From Hygrocybe punicea (taxonomy: Eukaryota > Basidiomycota > Agaricomycetes > Agaricales > Hygrophoraceae): 64,000 nucleotides of DNA. Under the pieces are notes generated by a model, which saw nothing but the letters and a program-made list of their open reading frames with translations, was not told the origin of the DNA and ran no database searches. The DNA lies in contig OY744470.1 of NCBI GenBank assembly GCA_963556145.1, positions 1,364,001 to 1,428,000 of the forward strand, written 5' to 3'. Below, in pieces: positions 11,635 through 24,414 of this stretch. The number at the start of each line of letters is the position of its first letter. Positions within the stretch are counted from its first letter, which is position 1. The translations under genes were made by a program, and so were the position numbers.

Positions 11635-12702
11635 CTCATTGCCAGTCGGTCGGCTACTTGGTGCATGAGTCACTTGCCTGCTTTGCAGTTCGGTCATGGA
11701 TGCACCTTCATTGCATTCGATAACTGATGGTTTTCTCCAGCGTTTTGCTCAGATGCAAATTTTTGAAGTGCGGTACCTGGGTGAGATTTGTCATGTGTTC
11801 AAGATGTACGGCATCCTGTACTCACTTGCGCCTTGCCGCTCATACATTGAGTCCATCGCTTTCCAGGTGCCTTTTCCCCACATGTCCGTCTTATGAGTCC
11901 CATCGTTCATGGGTCATGGATCATGCCTACTTCCTTCTTTCGGACCTTAGGTTGTTGCCTTGTGCCATTCAGCTGTTAGTAATGCCGCCACGAATTTTAC
12001 TTAACACTTCTTACCATCTTACTTTCATGTAGGGTGCCAGTTCAGAGCTCTACTGTCAACCTGAAACACCGTCTTTGTTGCTGTTTCTGTGTATCCGCGC
12101 TTTCGTTTCTGTTGTTGGCCCGGCCCAAATTGCCCGATACATCCTTTCCATCCATTACCGCCTCTTTGTATTTGGGACTTTGCTTCTGAGTCCTGTGCTG
12201 TGAGTCTCGTGTGGTTTCCCTTAACCACGCACTAGCTCACCGACCGTCGTTTGCCATGTCGACTGCACTTCTTCTGCGGATCAGTTTTCCTACTGCTACT
12301 AGTACATGTTGCAGTCCCTGCGAGTTACTATTCTCACTATGGATGCTGAGGGTATTGGGTAGGACAAGGTCATGGGATTGTGTAGTGTTGTGGTATTATA
12401 TGTCGCCATTGCATATCAAGAGCCTGAGGGGCAGATTTTTTTGTTTAATACCGCCGTAACCACGTGTTCTTCTGCGTTTATTTAAATTTCACGGTTGTTT
12501 CAGCTGGTCAGTGGCATTATTGCATCCAACGGCATTCATCGCACGTCTCGGTGCATTCTTGAGATGTTTTGGCATTTCTCAAGTAAGTATTCATCATCAT
12601 TTACTGCGGACCGCACTGATTCAGCCTCATATAAGTCCACCAGCCCGCTTGGTATTCCCTAACACTCCTCAATCTCTCTACATCCCAAAATCTTTCGATC
12701 TA
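11635..12702. promoter_or_regulatory. Divergent intergenic region of module A
   Basis: About 1 kb separates the minus gene from the ATG of the plus gene. It is expected to hold both promoters and any unrecognised 5' exons of the minus gene. No repeat or named motif was seen. A CT-rich tract (AACACTCCTCAATCTCTCTAC, then ATCCCAAAATCTTTCG) just upstream of ATG 12703 is typical of fungal start regions. Confidence 0.35.
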
Positions 12703-15123
12703 CATGTCTGCACGAACTCCTACTTCTAAATGGTGAGTATTTGTTTTATTCATCTGTGATGACATTGATGGCCTTGTCTTATGCCTCTAGGTCTCCTGCA
12801 AAATCAACAAAAAAAGCCATTTCCCAACAGTCTCCCACTCCAGTTGCGAAACAGTATGTCTTTCTCTGTTTGTGATGGTGGCATTTTGACTTGTTTTTCT
12901 CATTTTTATAGGCCGGGACAAAAGGCATCTGCAAAGTGTAAGGCAGGTGTTCTGTCCGACTCTGACATGTGCGTGGCATATATTTTATCTACGCTGTGTT
13001 TTCGTGCTGATATATTTGTATTAGTGAGATTGTCGACACTTCGAATGTTTCCACCAAGAAGAAAAAAACCTCTGGACCCGCACCTGCTCCAGGCTCCCAA
13101 GAATACAGGGAGCTGCCGGCAGTATCCTTGTTGGGCCATTTTTTTTCCTGTTTTTGACACTTAACTTATTTTCTGACTAAGCGTTGATGCGGCACTCCTT
13201 GAAATCGAGTCTTCCCTCGTCTTTGGCGGCGATGAGGACTTGACTGAATTGTCTACGGAAGAAGAGATAAAGAGGTATGACTTTCCCTGAAGTGTTTTGT
13301 TCCGGGTTGAACTATGTGCAGGTCCTCTGTTGTGAAAGGTAAAGCTGCAAGTATGAAAGGTGCACCTACTTCCGAGGGCAAGCGCACCATTACGAAGAAG
13401 TCTAGCCAGGCCAAAGAGTCTTCCCCTGTGTAATTCATGTCCGTTTTTCTTTGTGTCATATATTGACTTTCATTTTAAGCTCTGCTACCGAGCCCTGGGA
13501 AGGTGCTTTGTTAGCTACAAGGGCACGTTCTAGGTAATATATTTGGTATTTCTTTGTTCTGTTGTCTAATGTATCATAGCAGGACAAAGGTCAAATCCGT
13601 GAAAGCTCGCATTATCGAGGAGCAGTATGGATCTCTTTTGTTATATCTCATTCTTATCATGACTTTTTCCCAGGGGCTTAGGCAAATCTCTGCCAACCGT
13701 AAAGCCACCGGAACTTGCCACAAAGGAAACTATTGATGAAAAGAAAGCCGACGAAAAGGGAGCCGATGAAAAGGAAGTCTCTCCATCGCTTTCACTACCG
13801 TGAGTATTTACACTCCTTGCCGTCGTTCCGCTGATTGGGCTCTGGCAGCATTGAAGATGTGACCACCAATGTTGACGTTGATTCGGATGCCGGTTCTAAT
13901 GCTATTTGGTAAGTGTTGGCGCTCGCTTGATCTACTATGGCTCACCACAGACTTGCAGCCCAGTCAAAGATGAAGACATTTCGTCTGCAGCTTCAGCCAG
14001 CGATGCCGATGAGGACCCCACTGGCAGCCTAGCAGTTATGTCCAAGGATGTGCAGGACCAAAAACTATACAATATCTACAATAACATCCCTAAACTCATG
14101 TAAGTTTTTAATGTGTCCTGTCTATTCGAACCCATATATTGTGCCACAGCTGATTCTGTGATGTTCAACCTTTCTTGGCCAACGGTGATTTCATATCAAA
14201 TCGTGTGGCTTTCTCTCCTCTCGTCAAGGTTCTTGCCAAGCCTTCTATAAAGTAAGCATACTGTCTCATCACTCATTTTTTATTATTTACTTGCGTGGTC
14301 TGTAGCTCTATATTAAAGGGACTTGTTTTTGACAAGTCTGGCGTTTTTGTCAACACGAGTAGAGTCCATCCGAGTTACCTTGCTGTTGAGTCGCGCCGCT
14401 TGAAGATCGCTGGCACAAACAATAATGCCGTTTGGATAATGTTGGGTGTCATAACTGAGTGTTACCTCATTGGGGAGACCACCAGTGGCTCATCAAGTGC
14501 ACCATATCTGGTGCGCAAGGTAACCATTGTTCCCTTCACACAAGAAATGCGGAGGGATACATCTTTATGGGGTCAGTTATTTGATTTTCGTGTGGTGGCT
14601 GGTACAGTTTCCAGTTTGGGCTTCTCCTTCCTTAGCCGCAAGCAAGGTACATCAAGTTTTAAGATTACTTCGATCTGACTATATTTGTTGCAGCTGCAAG
14701 CACTCCTGCGTCCCCGAGCAAACATGGTGGCCTATTTATGACTGTAGCGAGTCCTATGATGCCCGGGATGCGCGGTGACCAGAGACGGGGTATATACCCA
14801 GCCTCGCGTGCATTCGAAGATAACAGTATGTGTTCCACTTTCTGACATCTGTTCCAACTTTAATTTCCTGTGCAGTCCCGATTTATGATGGCCGTGCTAA
14901 AGCAGGCCGCCCATTTACATTCACGGACAAAGAATTTCAGGATCTATTGAGCTTTCCCTTGTACAAGAATGGTTCTCGCGACCTTCCTGTTGATTCTGTG
15001 GTTGCTGTTGGGTATACACTCAGCACTTATTTTGCAGAGCGTTCCGGCATGACAGTTCTTTCGTCCAACATACAGTTTGTTATACTTCTAGGTATCGCTG
15101 CTGCCCCTCTTGGGGCAGCTTAG
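12703..15123 (+). CDS. Module copy A, plus gene (uncharacterised; phase-2 micro-exons)
   Basis: ATG at 12703 (MSARTPTSKW). About a dozen short exons of roughly 30-100 nt encode a Lys/Ser/Ala-rich, probably disordered leader (SPAKSTKKAISQQ, KKKKTSGPAPAPG, KGKAASMKGAPTS, DEKKADEKGADEK). A folded part follows: SILKGLVFDKSGVFVNTSR, VHPSYLAVESRRLK, WIMLGVITECYL, VRKVTIVPFTQEM, WGQLFDFRVV. The gene ends with IPIYDGRAK...PLYKNGSRDLPVDSVVAVGYTLSTY and SSNIQFVILLGIAA, stop TAG 15121-15123. Every intron I could place in the leader and up to the folded part is phase 2. One in-frame TGA (14151-14153) follows a well-supported phase-2 junction (KLI stop FCDVQPF), so this copy may be damaged or the exon may use another acceptor. 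Copy B is at 41994-45340. The function is unknown. Confidence 0.6.
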
Positions 15124-15419
15124 GTGGTGGACTGTTCTTGTAAATATGTTGTCTTGTTGTGTTTCAGTCTGCAATGCCATCCCGTCCATTGTGTATGATT
15201 TTACCTGATCCGCAGGTAAAGAACTGAAAGCATCATCTAGCCATTAATATTTAGCCAAAAACGAAACATGGTTGGCTTGCCTTCGCATTGTCTTTAAAGA
15301 CTTTGTAAGTGTCTGCCCAGTCGTGCCGAATTCGGCTGCGAAGCGGATAACGGATGGAGATTCAAGTAAGAACACATTAGGTTGAGTGAATAACTCACTC
15401 GTGGATGTATTTACAGTTC
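15124..15419. other. Short intergenic stretch
   Basis: This stretch lies between module A and the NACHT relic. No gene, repeat or motif was recognised. Confidence 0.5.
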
Positions 15420-15960
15420 TCAGAGTCCTGTGGAGTTCTCGAGAATGCAGGCCTCACATCAACCACACCCAATTTGGTCCATTCAGCGAGGTCGTTGTCA
15501 GAGTACAAATAATCCGCATGAGGCAAGCTGAAAAGGATTCAGGATGTGCTCGTCAAATTGACGAGATTGCGGCGCAGATGCAAGGCTACGGTTGTTTTCA
15601 AGAATCGCACTGATATGTTCCACCAGATCCTTGCTAAAGTCCAGTGAGGTCACGTATGATGGTGCTGAAAAACTTCTGAGGCCGGTTTCTATCCGGGATG
15701 TCTCGGTCAAAGAAGACGAGGCAAAAATTCCAGCCTTGTGGCAGTTGCGAGCGACGGTGTGCGCAATCGTACTCTTTCCTGCGCCAGCCACATCAGACAA
15801 GAAAAATATTTCCGCTGACTTGGTACCATCAGCTTCGTTGATCCCAGCCTGTTTGAGTTCAACATAGCCGCTGAGAAGCGACGAGAGGGTTACGGGTTTA
15901 TGGAGGGGGAGAGTAGCGGCCGTAGCAGACGATAAAGTGACCTAATTAACGGCCGATAAC
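15420..15960 (-). pseudogene. NACHT/NLR-type NTPase relic
   Basis: The minus strand reads KQAGINEADGTKSAEIFFLS then DVAGAGKSTIAHTVARNCHK, a P-loop (A-G-A-G-K-S-T) as in fungal NACHT proteins, where GVAGTGKST is usual; here the first Gly is Asp. FFDRDIPDRNRPQKFFSTII follows in another frame, and DFSKDLVEHISAILENNRSLASAP returns to the first frame. These are the blocks expected after the P-loop (fungal DRE/DRD and SLASAP). Two frame changes and the absence of the Walker B and arm regions show that only a fragment survives. NLR-type proteins act in fungal self/non-self recognition; this one is dead. Confidence 0.68.
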
Positions 15961-16583
15961 CTATCAGCCTGAGAGCTCAAATGTATCAGCCAAACATACC
16001 TGGTGTTCGTGAGATAAACTGAAGTGCGGGGGGGCTCCGAGTCGGTGGACATCACGGGATTATAAGGCAAGCTATTGAGAAAATTTGATCAGTTTGATCG
16101 ATTTCAGGACAAATACCCACATCACCAGATAAGCACGCGCCATCGCCCCTTCTGGCAACTAAAATTCTGAAATGGCATTGATGCTGCTCGCTGTCATTGT
16201 TGACCGGTTTTGTAGTCACAGGGACTGGTACTTACATTGATTGGGGCGGCGTGGATCTATCTTGTTGCCCACGTTATCATGGTTCATGGTTTGCCCGTCG
16301 TTACGGTGGACCATTGGACCTTCCCCTTCACACTGGACGCCGTCGTCTTCGCTGGCCATTGTCGTTAGGTGTTCAGATTCCCCCTGCTGGGCGTTGCCGT
16401 CCGCTGTTGCCTAGTTTTGTAGTGAGTAAGTAATCATTGGAAATGAAAAGCTACGCCATTAATCCCAGGTAAGTAGAGGGCAACATAATTGGATAGAGGG
16501 TAATTGATAGAGGGTAATCAGAAACGATACTGGCTGCGGAGTTTGTTTAGACTTTCGCTCGCTCAATTCTCCTCGTTGCAAAA
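15961..16583. other. Unassigned stretch
   Basis: One plus frame near 16226-16370 reads TLIGAAWIYLVAHVIMVHGL then PVVTVDHWTFPFTLDAVVF and is hydrophobic, but it has no supported start or splice pattern. A short direct repeat (TTGATAGAGGGTAAT...) occurs near 16490-16520. Nothing here can be named. Confidence 0.3.
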
Positions 16584-17330
16584 ATGCAAGCATTCCAGTA
16601 TCTATTGATATTCCTACTCTCGATAGTTGTACACCTCTTGTCGCAAATCCCGGCCTATGTGCCAGTTGGTGTATGGCTCCCTCTCCTTGGAACTCCAGCG
16701 GTGTAAGTCAAATTTTTGGACTTTATTCCTGCATCGCGATGATGTTTGTTCTACAGCGCCAAAGTGCCTTCGAGTTGGCCCCAAGGAATTCCACCCAAGT
16801 GTGTTTTTCCTTGATATTTGATACACGTCGTGTTTACTTATTGACAGCAGAAAAGTTACATCTTGGGTCGGAATGTCGACATTGTGTGTTTTTGAAAATA
16901 TTATTGCTTCGTCAAGGCTTGATTCTTATCTGTATGTAGTATAACTTCTCCTTCAGTGCAAGTGGACATCTTGTTGGTGAGTGGCCTCTTATTCACAGTT
17001 GCTTGGCCATCCCACATGTATTCTAGGCATTCACCGCTGTCACTGCCTCGAGGCATTATTGCCATATTCCGTCTGTGAGTGGTGTCTTACCTATGATTCA
17101 TCTACTTTCTTACATGTGTTCTAGGTGTTTGCTTCTATCACTATTGCTTGCATTGATTATCTGACTGCGTATGTTACTCTCTTCAATTTTTTTTGGCTTC
17201 ATTAACCTGTGATTTCTATTTCATGCCAGTCATTTGCTGTGGGTTGACAGCAACCTGACTGTAAGTGGTCTCATATTCAACACATGCTTCAGCTTGCTCA
17301 TATGTGTTCTAGACATCCACTTTTGTCACT
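16584..17330 (+). CDS. Possible small membrane protein, micro-exon gene
   Basis: ATG at 16584 opens a strongly hydrophobic leader (MQAFQYLLIFLLSIVVHLLS), a likely signal peptide or membrane segment. Possible GT...AG introns (near 16702-16755, 16798-16849, and others through 17300) link short pieces such as AKVPSSWPQGIPP, RKVTSWVGMSTLCVFENII, AFTAVTASRHYCHIPS and VFASITIACIDYLTA. The similar TTCTAG acceptors repeating about every 70-100 bp support a real intron-rich gene. I recognise no family. The 3' end runs into the 5' side of Helitron 1, which may have inserted into or next to it. Confidence 0.33.
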
Positions 17331-17363
17331 AAATCGGGGGCGTGTTCTCCCTGGAAATGTCAC

Positions 17364-20300
17364 ATGTCACATTTCTGTATAGTGCCTTCATGCACAATGC
17401 CCATGTCTTTTAACCCTTGTGGTTGTCTGTCTTCATGCAAACCAAGCATGTCTACTGTCATACATATGTCTACTGTCAAACACATGTCTACTGTCACACA
17501 TATGTCTACTGTTCTACACATGTCTACTGTCATCCAAATGTCTAGTTTGAGCCCCACAGCTCTTACATTTCTTGTACCCTTCATGAGTCTTGCTCCTGTA
17601 TCCCCTGATCCTTGTTTCAGTTTACCTACTTCTGCAGACAGGAGTGTCATATTTGGGATCCATAATTTTGTTCAACATGCTGAAGTAAAAAATGCATTTG
17701 TTACTCATAGTGCATATAACAAAGGGTGCAATGATATTAATAGTGATTCAAGAGAGTCTGCTGGTATATTCATGGTAGGCTCAGCGACACATCATGCTTT
17801 TCACATGACTTCTTACAACATGCTCCATATTAATACCATACATAAGACGTCCAGGTCTTGGGTGGTGCAGTATATTTATGCAAGGTTATACTTCTGGGTA
17901 ATTCAACTTTATGCCCTACCCAAGCAGAATATTGCAGCTACATGTCACACTCTATCACTTATGATGCAACAAAATCAGATGTCACGTCATGACTTTCAAG
18001 CATTGCTTTTCCTTTCAAATTCACCCTCAAGGATTGCAATGCTGCGTAAGTATAGTCGGAAAGGTGTAATCTCTCCTTTGGCTTTGATACATTGTCATAT
18101 CATTGGCCTTCAACTTCCTGCAAGTCTTAATCTACACTGGCTATTTATTGCACATGATATACTGTCTATGCTGAGATGTCTATCAATTCACAAGGCTTTG
18201 CATCTATATTCATTTTCACTGAAGCCACCTTGTAACTTCTGCCAAGTTCAAAAACAAAACACCAATTCCTTGTCTATTGAGAGGATAAGATGTGGAATTA
18301 ACACTGTGAATACAGCTCCTGTGGGTGGTGGCAGGTCTCATATATTTCCTGCCAATGCTATAGTTCCATATATAACAAAAGGTAGAGATCATGTTTATCC
18401 CAACTCAGTTTATTTGTTTGTCAACTACATTGATAACTCTGATCTGGTGTCTTTTCCAGTAGAGCAGAAGTTTATTCATGCCAATGTTCCATTGCTTGAC
18501 ATCATTCCGCACTTACCTGGTCACATGGTAATTAAGATTGCACAGATTCACAACATTACTATTGGTTCTCATGTGCCAAAAAAACATATGACTTCCTACT
18601 TTGAAAATCACAGATGCATTAATTGTGATCTGTATGCTAGCATATTTTCTGTTATGTTGAGCCCAGCAAAGAAGAAACAGCAGCAAAACACAAAGCATGT
18701 AACTTTGTCTGAAAAACAAATTTTTGTTCAATGTCAAAGGAAGCACAAAAATTATGTTGCCAAAAAATCTCAGCAGTGCAGCCTCTCTCCTGCTGAGCAG
18801 CATGTTTTTCCACCTCCACCTTTATCTTCAGAGTTAGCTCATACTGTTGTGTTTGACTTTTGTTGTGAGTCAACTCCAAGCATATTTGAAGAGTCAGGAT
18901 GTGCAGTGTGCGGTGAGCTAGTACCATTAAATAATTTAAGCCAATTGAAAAGTATAAAAGGCATGCTCAACATTCTTGAAGCTCCAGGGATGACAAGAAT
19001 TGAACAGAAGAAATCAACAGACAAGATTTGTGAATACAAAGGGCCTGTTTTGGACTATAAATGCAACAAAATATGTGTTGAGTGTCGAAAATCTATTAGA
19101 AATGGAAATGTTCCTAAACTTGCTCTAGCTCAAGGACTTTGGTTAGGGAATGTTCCCAAGGAACTCGCTGAGCTTCGGTTTGTGGAAAAGCTACTTATAG
19201 CTCGCATCCATCACAACTGTTGTTTTGTACGAGTTGCTTCAGGAATGAGGAAGATGACATCACATGTTGTTGCATTTCAATCACCCATTCCAAAGATTTA
19301 CCAGGCACTCCCTCCACCTGTTGATGATCTCGATGATGTCTTAGCCATTTTATTCACTGGGCCTTGTAAGCCAACAGAAAAGGACTTTGAACGAACACCC
19401 TTGCTGGTACGAAGGAACCATGTTGCAAGGGCACTTGAATGGCTAAAGCTCAACCACATTGACTACCATGATTTGGATATATCTTATAAGAATCTTGCTG
19501 AATATCCTGAGGATGGCCCACCTGTCTCCATTGAGTATCACCATAGAGAGACAAATAAAGTACCAGAGGGTACAAGTATATTTGACCATGAAGATGAACA
19601 TGGTACTGAGCATGGTGACTGTCCATTCATTGTTCATGGATTGGCTGGTGAAGATCTAGACACCAAGACAATTAACTCACTTAAAGGAATTGCACTCAGG
19701 CATCTGAATAATGGTGGTAAGATGTTGGCAATTGGTCATTCTTCTGAATATGTGTCTATTTACCACAATCCAGGAATTTATCCACAGATGTTTCCTTGGC
19801 TATTTCCATATGGATTGGGTGGCATAGGTTCTACTTCCTTGTCTGATGCAGAACACAAGCGACATCTTCTGATGTACCATGATAAACGCTTTCAAACAGA
19901 CATATACTTTCCATTTGTTGCCTTTAGTCATGCTCAAGTAAAGGCCAGCTCAACTGGTGGTTTTTTGCTTGCAGACAAGACAAAATTTCATGAAATATCC
20001 AACCGTCTGTTGAATGTTGATCAAACTGTCTTGTCTTCTTTGGCTAAGAGATTGTCAGAGGGAGAAGTTGTGAAGCCAGTTAGTCAAGAAGAGAAAAATT
20101 GTTACCAAGTAGTCCGAGACTTGGATCATGTGGGAGCTAAAGTGAATGGATCTACTACAAGCAAGAAGTATATGAGAAATGAAATTTGGTCCTTGATCTC
20201 TTACTGTGGTGCACCCTCATGGTACATTACTTTATCTCCAGCTGATGTCAAGCATCCAATTTGTTTATACTTTGCAGACACAGAAGAAAAATTCTATCCA

Positions 20301-22080
20301 AAAATTAGGTCAAGTGATGAGCGAATTTGTCTTATTGCAAAGAATCCAGTGGCTGGTGCACGTTTTTTCCACTTTATGGTCCAACTTTTTATCAAACATG
20401 TGTTGGGTGTGGATAATAATCATCCTGGCATATATGGTGATACTTCTGCTTATTATGGCACAGTTGAGCAACAAGGACGTCTCACATTACATCTTCATAT
20501 CTTGATTTGGATTCGTGGTTGCCTGACACCACAAGAGATCAGAAAGTGGATATTGGATCCAAGTTCAGATTTTCAGAAGAATATTGTTGAGTATCTAGAA
20601 AGTACACATGTTGGTGAATTTCTTACTGGACCACAAGAAGAAGTGTTGAAAAATATCAATGATGCTTCATGTTCCACAGATTATTTGGATCCAACACAGA
20701 CTTTACCAGAACCACCCCCAAAGCAATGTTCTAAAAAGTGTGGCAAATGCAACCAATGTCAAGATTTGAAAACTTGGGAGGATAAGTTTAAATCTGTAGT
20801 TGATGATATTTTGGCTAAATCAAACATACATCATTGTTCTACCAACAGAAATAAAGATGGTTCTCAGCATAAATCCCGGCAGTACGTTGGATGCATGGAT
20901 AATAAGTGGGGAAAATGTAAAGCACGATTTCCTCGTCCTGTATTCAGCCAGACTGAAGTGGATCCTACAACTGGAGCTCTTAATATGAAGAAAGCAGAGC
21001 CAATGATAAACACATTTACCCCTCTGCTTACATATTTATTCCGGTCCAACACAGATGTAACAAGTCTGAAGTCTGGAACAGCAATTAAAGCTGTAATACT
21101 TTATGTATCTGATTATATTACCAAAATTGCTTTGAAAACTCATGTTATATTTGATACAATTCGAGCAATGTTTCAGAAGAACAGTGAAATGATAGGTGGT
21201 CATGAAACTCAAAAGGAAAAAGCACGTCGACTTATGACAAAAATTGTAAATAACCTGAGTGCAAAGATGGAAATTGGATCACCCATGGCTTGCATGTATC
21301 TTTTACGCAACCCTGACCATTACACAAACTTTCACTTTGCTCCATTCTATTGGCAGAGTTATCTTCATGAGGCACGTGAGGCCTGGAATCCAGATGATAG
21401 CAGAGAACATGTTGGAAAGGTAGCTTTAATCAAACACAGAGGTCACATTGTTGGATTATCACCTGTTTTTGATTATATATATTGTCCCTCTGAACTGGCA
21501 GGTATGTGCTTGTATGATTGGATAAGCCGTTGTAAATGTGAAAAGCTTCCAAAATCTAAGTTGATTACAAAAGAAAATGGGGGTAATGTTGCTGATGAAA
21601 GCATAATTTCTGATACATCTCATGTATCTCAGTATGATAGAGATGGGTCTGATACTGAAGAACAACATCAGACTGGTTTGTCTTGCGATCATTTAAAATC
21701 TGATGAAATAAATGACTCTGTGCAGAAAGTGGATGAAAAGACAGAGACAACTTCTCCTACTGGCCTATTTGTCTTTCTTGACAATCATCCACTTCACAAG
21801 TCACATGCAACTCGTTGTGTGCAGAAGGAGAGTGCACAAATTCCAACATTTGTGGGAGCTACATTACCACGATGTGACCAAGGTGATCGTGAATATTACT
21901 GTTCAGCAATGCTTGCATTATTTCGACCTTGGCGCTCTGGATATGACTTAAAAATCAAAGATCAATCTTGGGATGAGTCATTTTTAAAATTTGAGTTTAG
22001 TCAAAGACAAAGGGAGCTGATGGACAATTTCAATATAAAATATGAGTGTCTTGATGCACTTCCATGCACAGCTTCAAAAG
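17364..22080 (+). pseudogene. Helitron 1 Rep (HUH endonuclease) part
   Basis: This frame has about 1,570 codons, though the first 300 or so may not be translated. A zinc-knuckle-like SGCAVCGELV lies near residue 510. The Helitron-like N region has ARALEWLKLNHIDYHDLDIS near 690 and MFPWLFPYGLGG near 810. The HUH motif is GRLTLHLHILIWIRG near 1040. The YVSDYITK motif near 1246 supplies the two Tyr (Y-x3-Y). Toward the end, DREYYCSAMLALFRPWRSG matches the Rep-to-helicase linker of the other Helitrons. The frame ends prematurely: after ECLDA a one-base insertion (near 22065) shifts reading, and the helicase continues in the frame starting near 22042. Rep nicks and joins single-stranded DNA in rolling-circle transposition. 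Confidence 0.85.
17446..17540 (+). repeat. Tandem 18-bp repeat (CATGTCTACTGTCAYACA), about five units
   Basis: CATGTCTACTGTCATACA-type units repeat from about 17446 to 17540. In the Rep frame they read MSTV.HMSTV.HMSTV. The repeat lies at the extreme 5' side of Helitron 1, so the apparent coding may be incidental. It could be part of the element's 5' control region. Confidence 0.8.
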
Positions 22081-24378
22081 GGTTCAGTGGTATTACCAAG
22101 TTGGTCTGATGATTATGATCTGATATTAAACCACAAACATTCAGAACAAGTACTTGATGACTTTCAGAACAACAATGAACTGGCAGAGTTACATGAGGAG
22201 TTCAATGCTGACTTCAATGAAACTGGTAAGCATGAGAAGAAACGTCAAGTTGACATGGCAACTATGCGAGCAGTAATGACTCAAACAGGTTGGACAGAGG
22301 CTATCCTTCTGAAGTCATCAGATGTTCAGCTACCAGTACCTGAAATAATACAAACAGGGAGTCAGTGGAAAGCTGATGTGCAGAAGAAAAGACAAGACCT
22401 ACTTGAAAACAGAGTTGAAAACTTGCCAAGTCATGCTAATGAATCTCTAACATGCAAACAAGGCAATCTTTCAAGATATAACAATGTAAAAATTGTTGAT
22501 AAGTCATATCTTGAGCAAGGCTATCACTCTGGTATCTCTAGATCAACAATGGACAACATTGTGAAAGACTTCCAACTGAATGTAGAACAGCAAAGAGCAT
22601 TTTACATTGTTGCAAATCATGCATCCAATAGAAATTTTGAGCAATTGAAAATGTATATTGGTGGTATGGGTGGCACAGGTAAAACCCAGGTTTTGAAGGC
22701 TTTGGTACAGCTTTTTAATGTGAATAATGAAAAACACCGTTTTGTGATAGTTGCCCCTACTGGAACAGCTGCGGCTCTGCTAGCAGGATCTACATATCAT
22801 TACATGTTTGGATTAAATGAGAATTCTAGTGACCATATATCAAACAATCAGATTGCACAGTTGAAGTCACGATTACAAGGTGTTGATTATATTTTTTTTG
22901 ATGAGGTGTCAATGTTATCTTGTCGAGATATGTATCGTATCAGTGTAAGAATGGCCAAAATTTTCAATGAAACAGAAGTGCCTTTTGGTGGATTAAACAT
23001 GATATTTGCAGGAGACTTTGCTCAACTACCCCCTGCACTAGGACATGAACATGCATCTCTCTATAGTAGAACAGTTGGTGGCAGATCTACTAGCCACACA
23101 GATCAGGAAGCTGCCATTGGAAAAGCTTTGTGGCACCAAGTCACAACTGTTGTTATACTAAGAGAAAACATGAGACAAAGACAACAGACAAAGGAAGATG
23201 CTCAACTACGACAAGCCCTTACAAATATGCGATACAAAGCTTGTACTCTGGAAGATCTTGTCTTTTTGCAATCACATGTTTCTAGTAATTTACCTGGTCG
23301 TTTGTCAATCAATGATGAAGAATTCAGACAAGTCTCTATAATCACTGCTCTCAACATTTACAAAGATGAAATTAATCGTCTTGGGTCATTGAGATTTTCA
23401 AAGGAGATAGGTCAGCCATTGACTGACTTTTTTTCTAATGACTCAATTCATTCACAGGAAAGGCAAAAAAAGAGGCATTCATCTTGCCTTGTTGTAAGTC
23501 ACAACACTACCATATCAGATAATGTTCAAGAGATTCTGTGGAATCAACCACATAGTTCTAACTCCAAATGTATACCTGGCAAACTATCTTTGTGTGTTGG
23601 AATGCCAGTGATTATTCGAAATAATAGTGCAACTGAACTATGTATCACCAGAGGTCAAGAGGGCACTGTTTATTGCTGGCAGTCTGCAATAGGTTCCAGA
23701 GGTCAGAGAATTCTGGATACTTTGTTTATAAAACTGCACAATCCACCACAGAATGTTAAATTAAATGGATTACCTGAGAATGTTGTTCCATTAACAAGGA
23801 CAAGTGTTACTATTGATTGTGCTTTACCTGATGATTCTTCTATGACTCTTTCCCGCAGTCAAGTGGAAGTACTTCCTAATTTCTCAATGACAGACTATTC
23901 CTCACAAGGAAAAACTAGGCCTAATAATCCAGTGGACCTTAACAATAGTCGTTCTCATCAGTCTTATTACACTGCATTGTCATGAAGTGCATCAGCTGCT
24001 GGTACAGTTATTTTGCAGGGATTTGATGCAAAGAAGATAACAGGAGGTGCATCTGGTGCATTGCGTCAAGAATTCTGTGAACTGGAGCTTCTAGATGAGA
24101 TAGTTCGTTTGAGATATGAATGTAAGTTGGACAAGTCTGTTGTTGGTGATCGCAGGAATTCACTGATACATACTTTCAGAAAATGGAAAGGAGAATATTA
24201 TGTACCTGCCAATGTGCACAAAGCTATTCGTTGGAATAAGTCTGATGTTTTCAATGTAGATTCAATTGTTGATATCCCCTGGAAAATTCTGGGAAAAGCC
24301 CAGAAGGGCCAAGAAGTCAGGACTTTAAAGTCACAATTTGTGCCTGCAGCAGGGACTTCTCCTGCCAAATTTTGTTAG
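22042..24378 (+). pseudogene. Helitron 1 Pif1-like helicase part
   Basis: This continues Rep in a shifted frame. Walker A GGMGGTGKTQ is near residue 208 of this frame, Walker B DYIFFDEVSMLS near 283, FGGLNMIFAGDFAQLPP near 313, and the motif TDYSSQGKTRPNN near 616. This is the RecD/Pif1-like helicase always fused to Helitron Rep. TGA at 23983-23985 replaces the residue that is Arg (AGA) in Helitron 2 (LSRSASAAGT). TAG at 24376-24378 follows PAKFC. Reading resumes in frame after each, so these are point lesions, not boundaries. Confidence 0.87.
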
Positions 24379-24414
24379 CCATCAGCTGTCAAGAGAAAGG
24401 TCAGTGGCTCTCGA

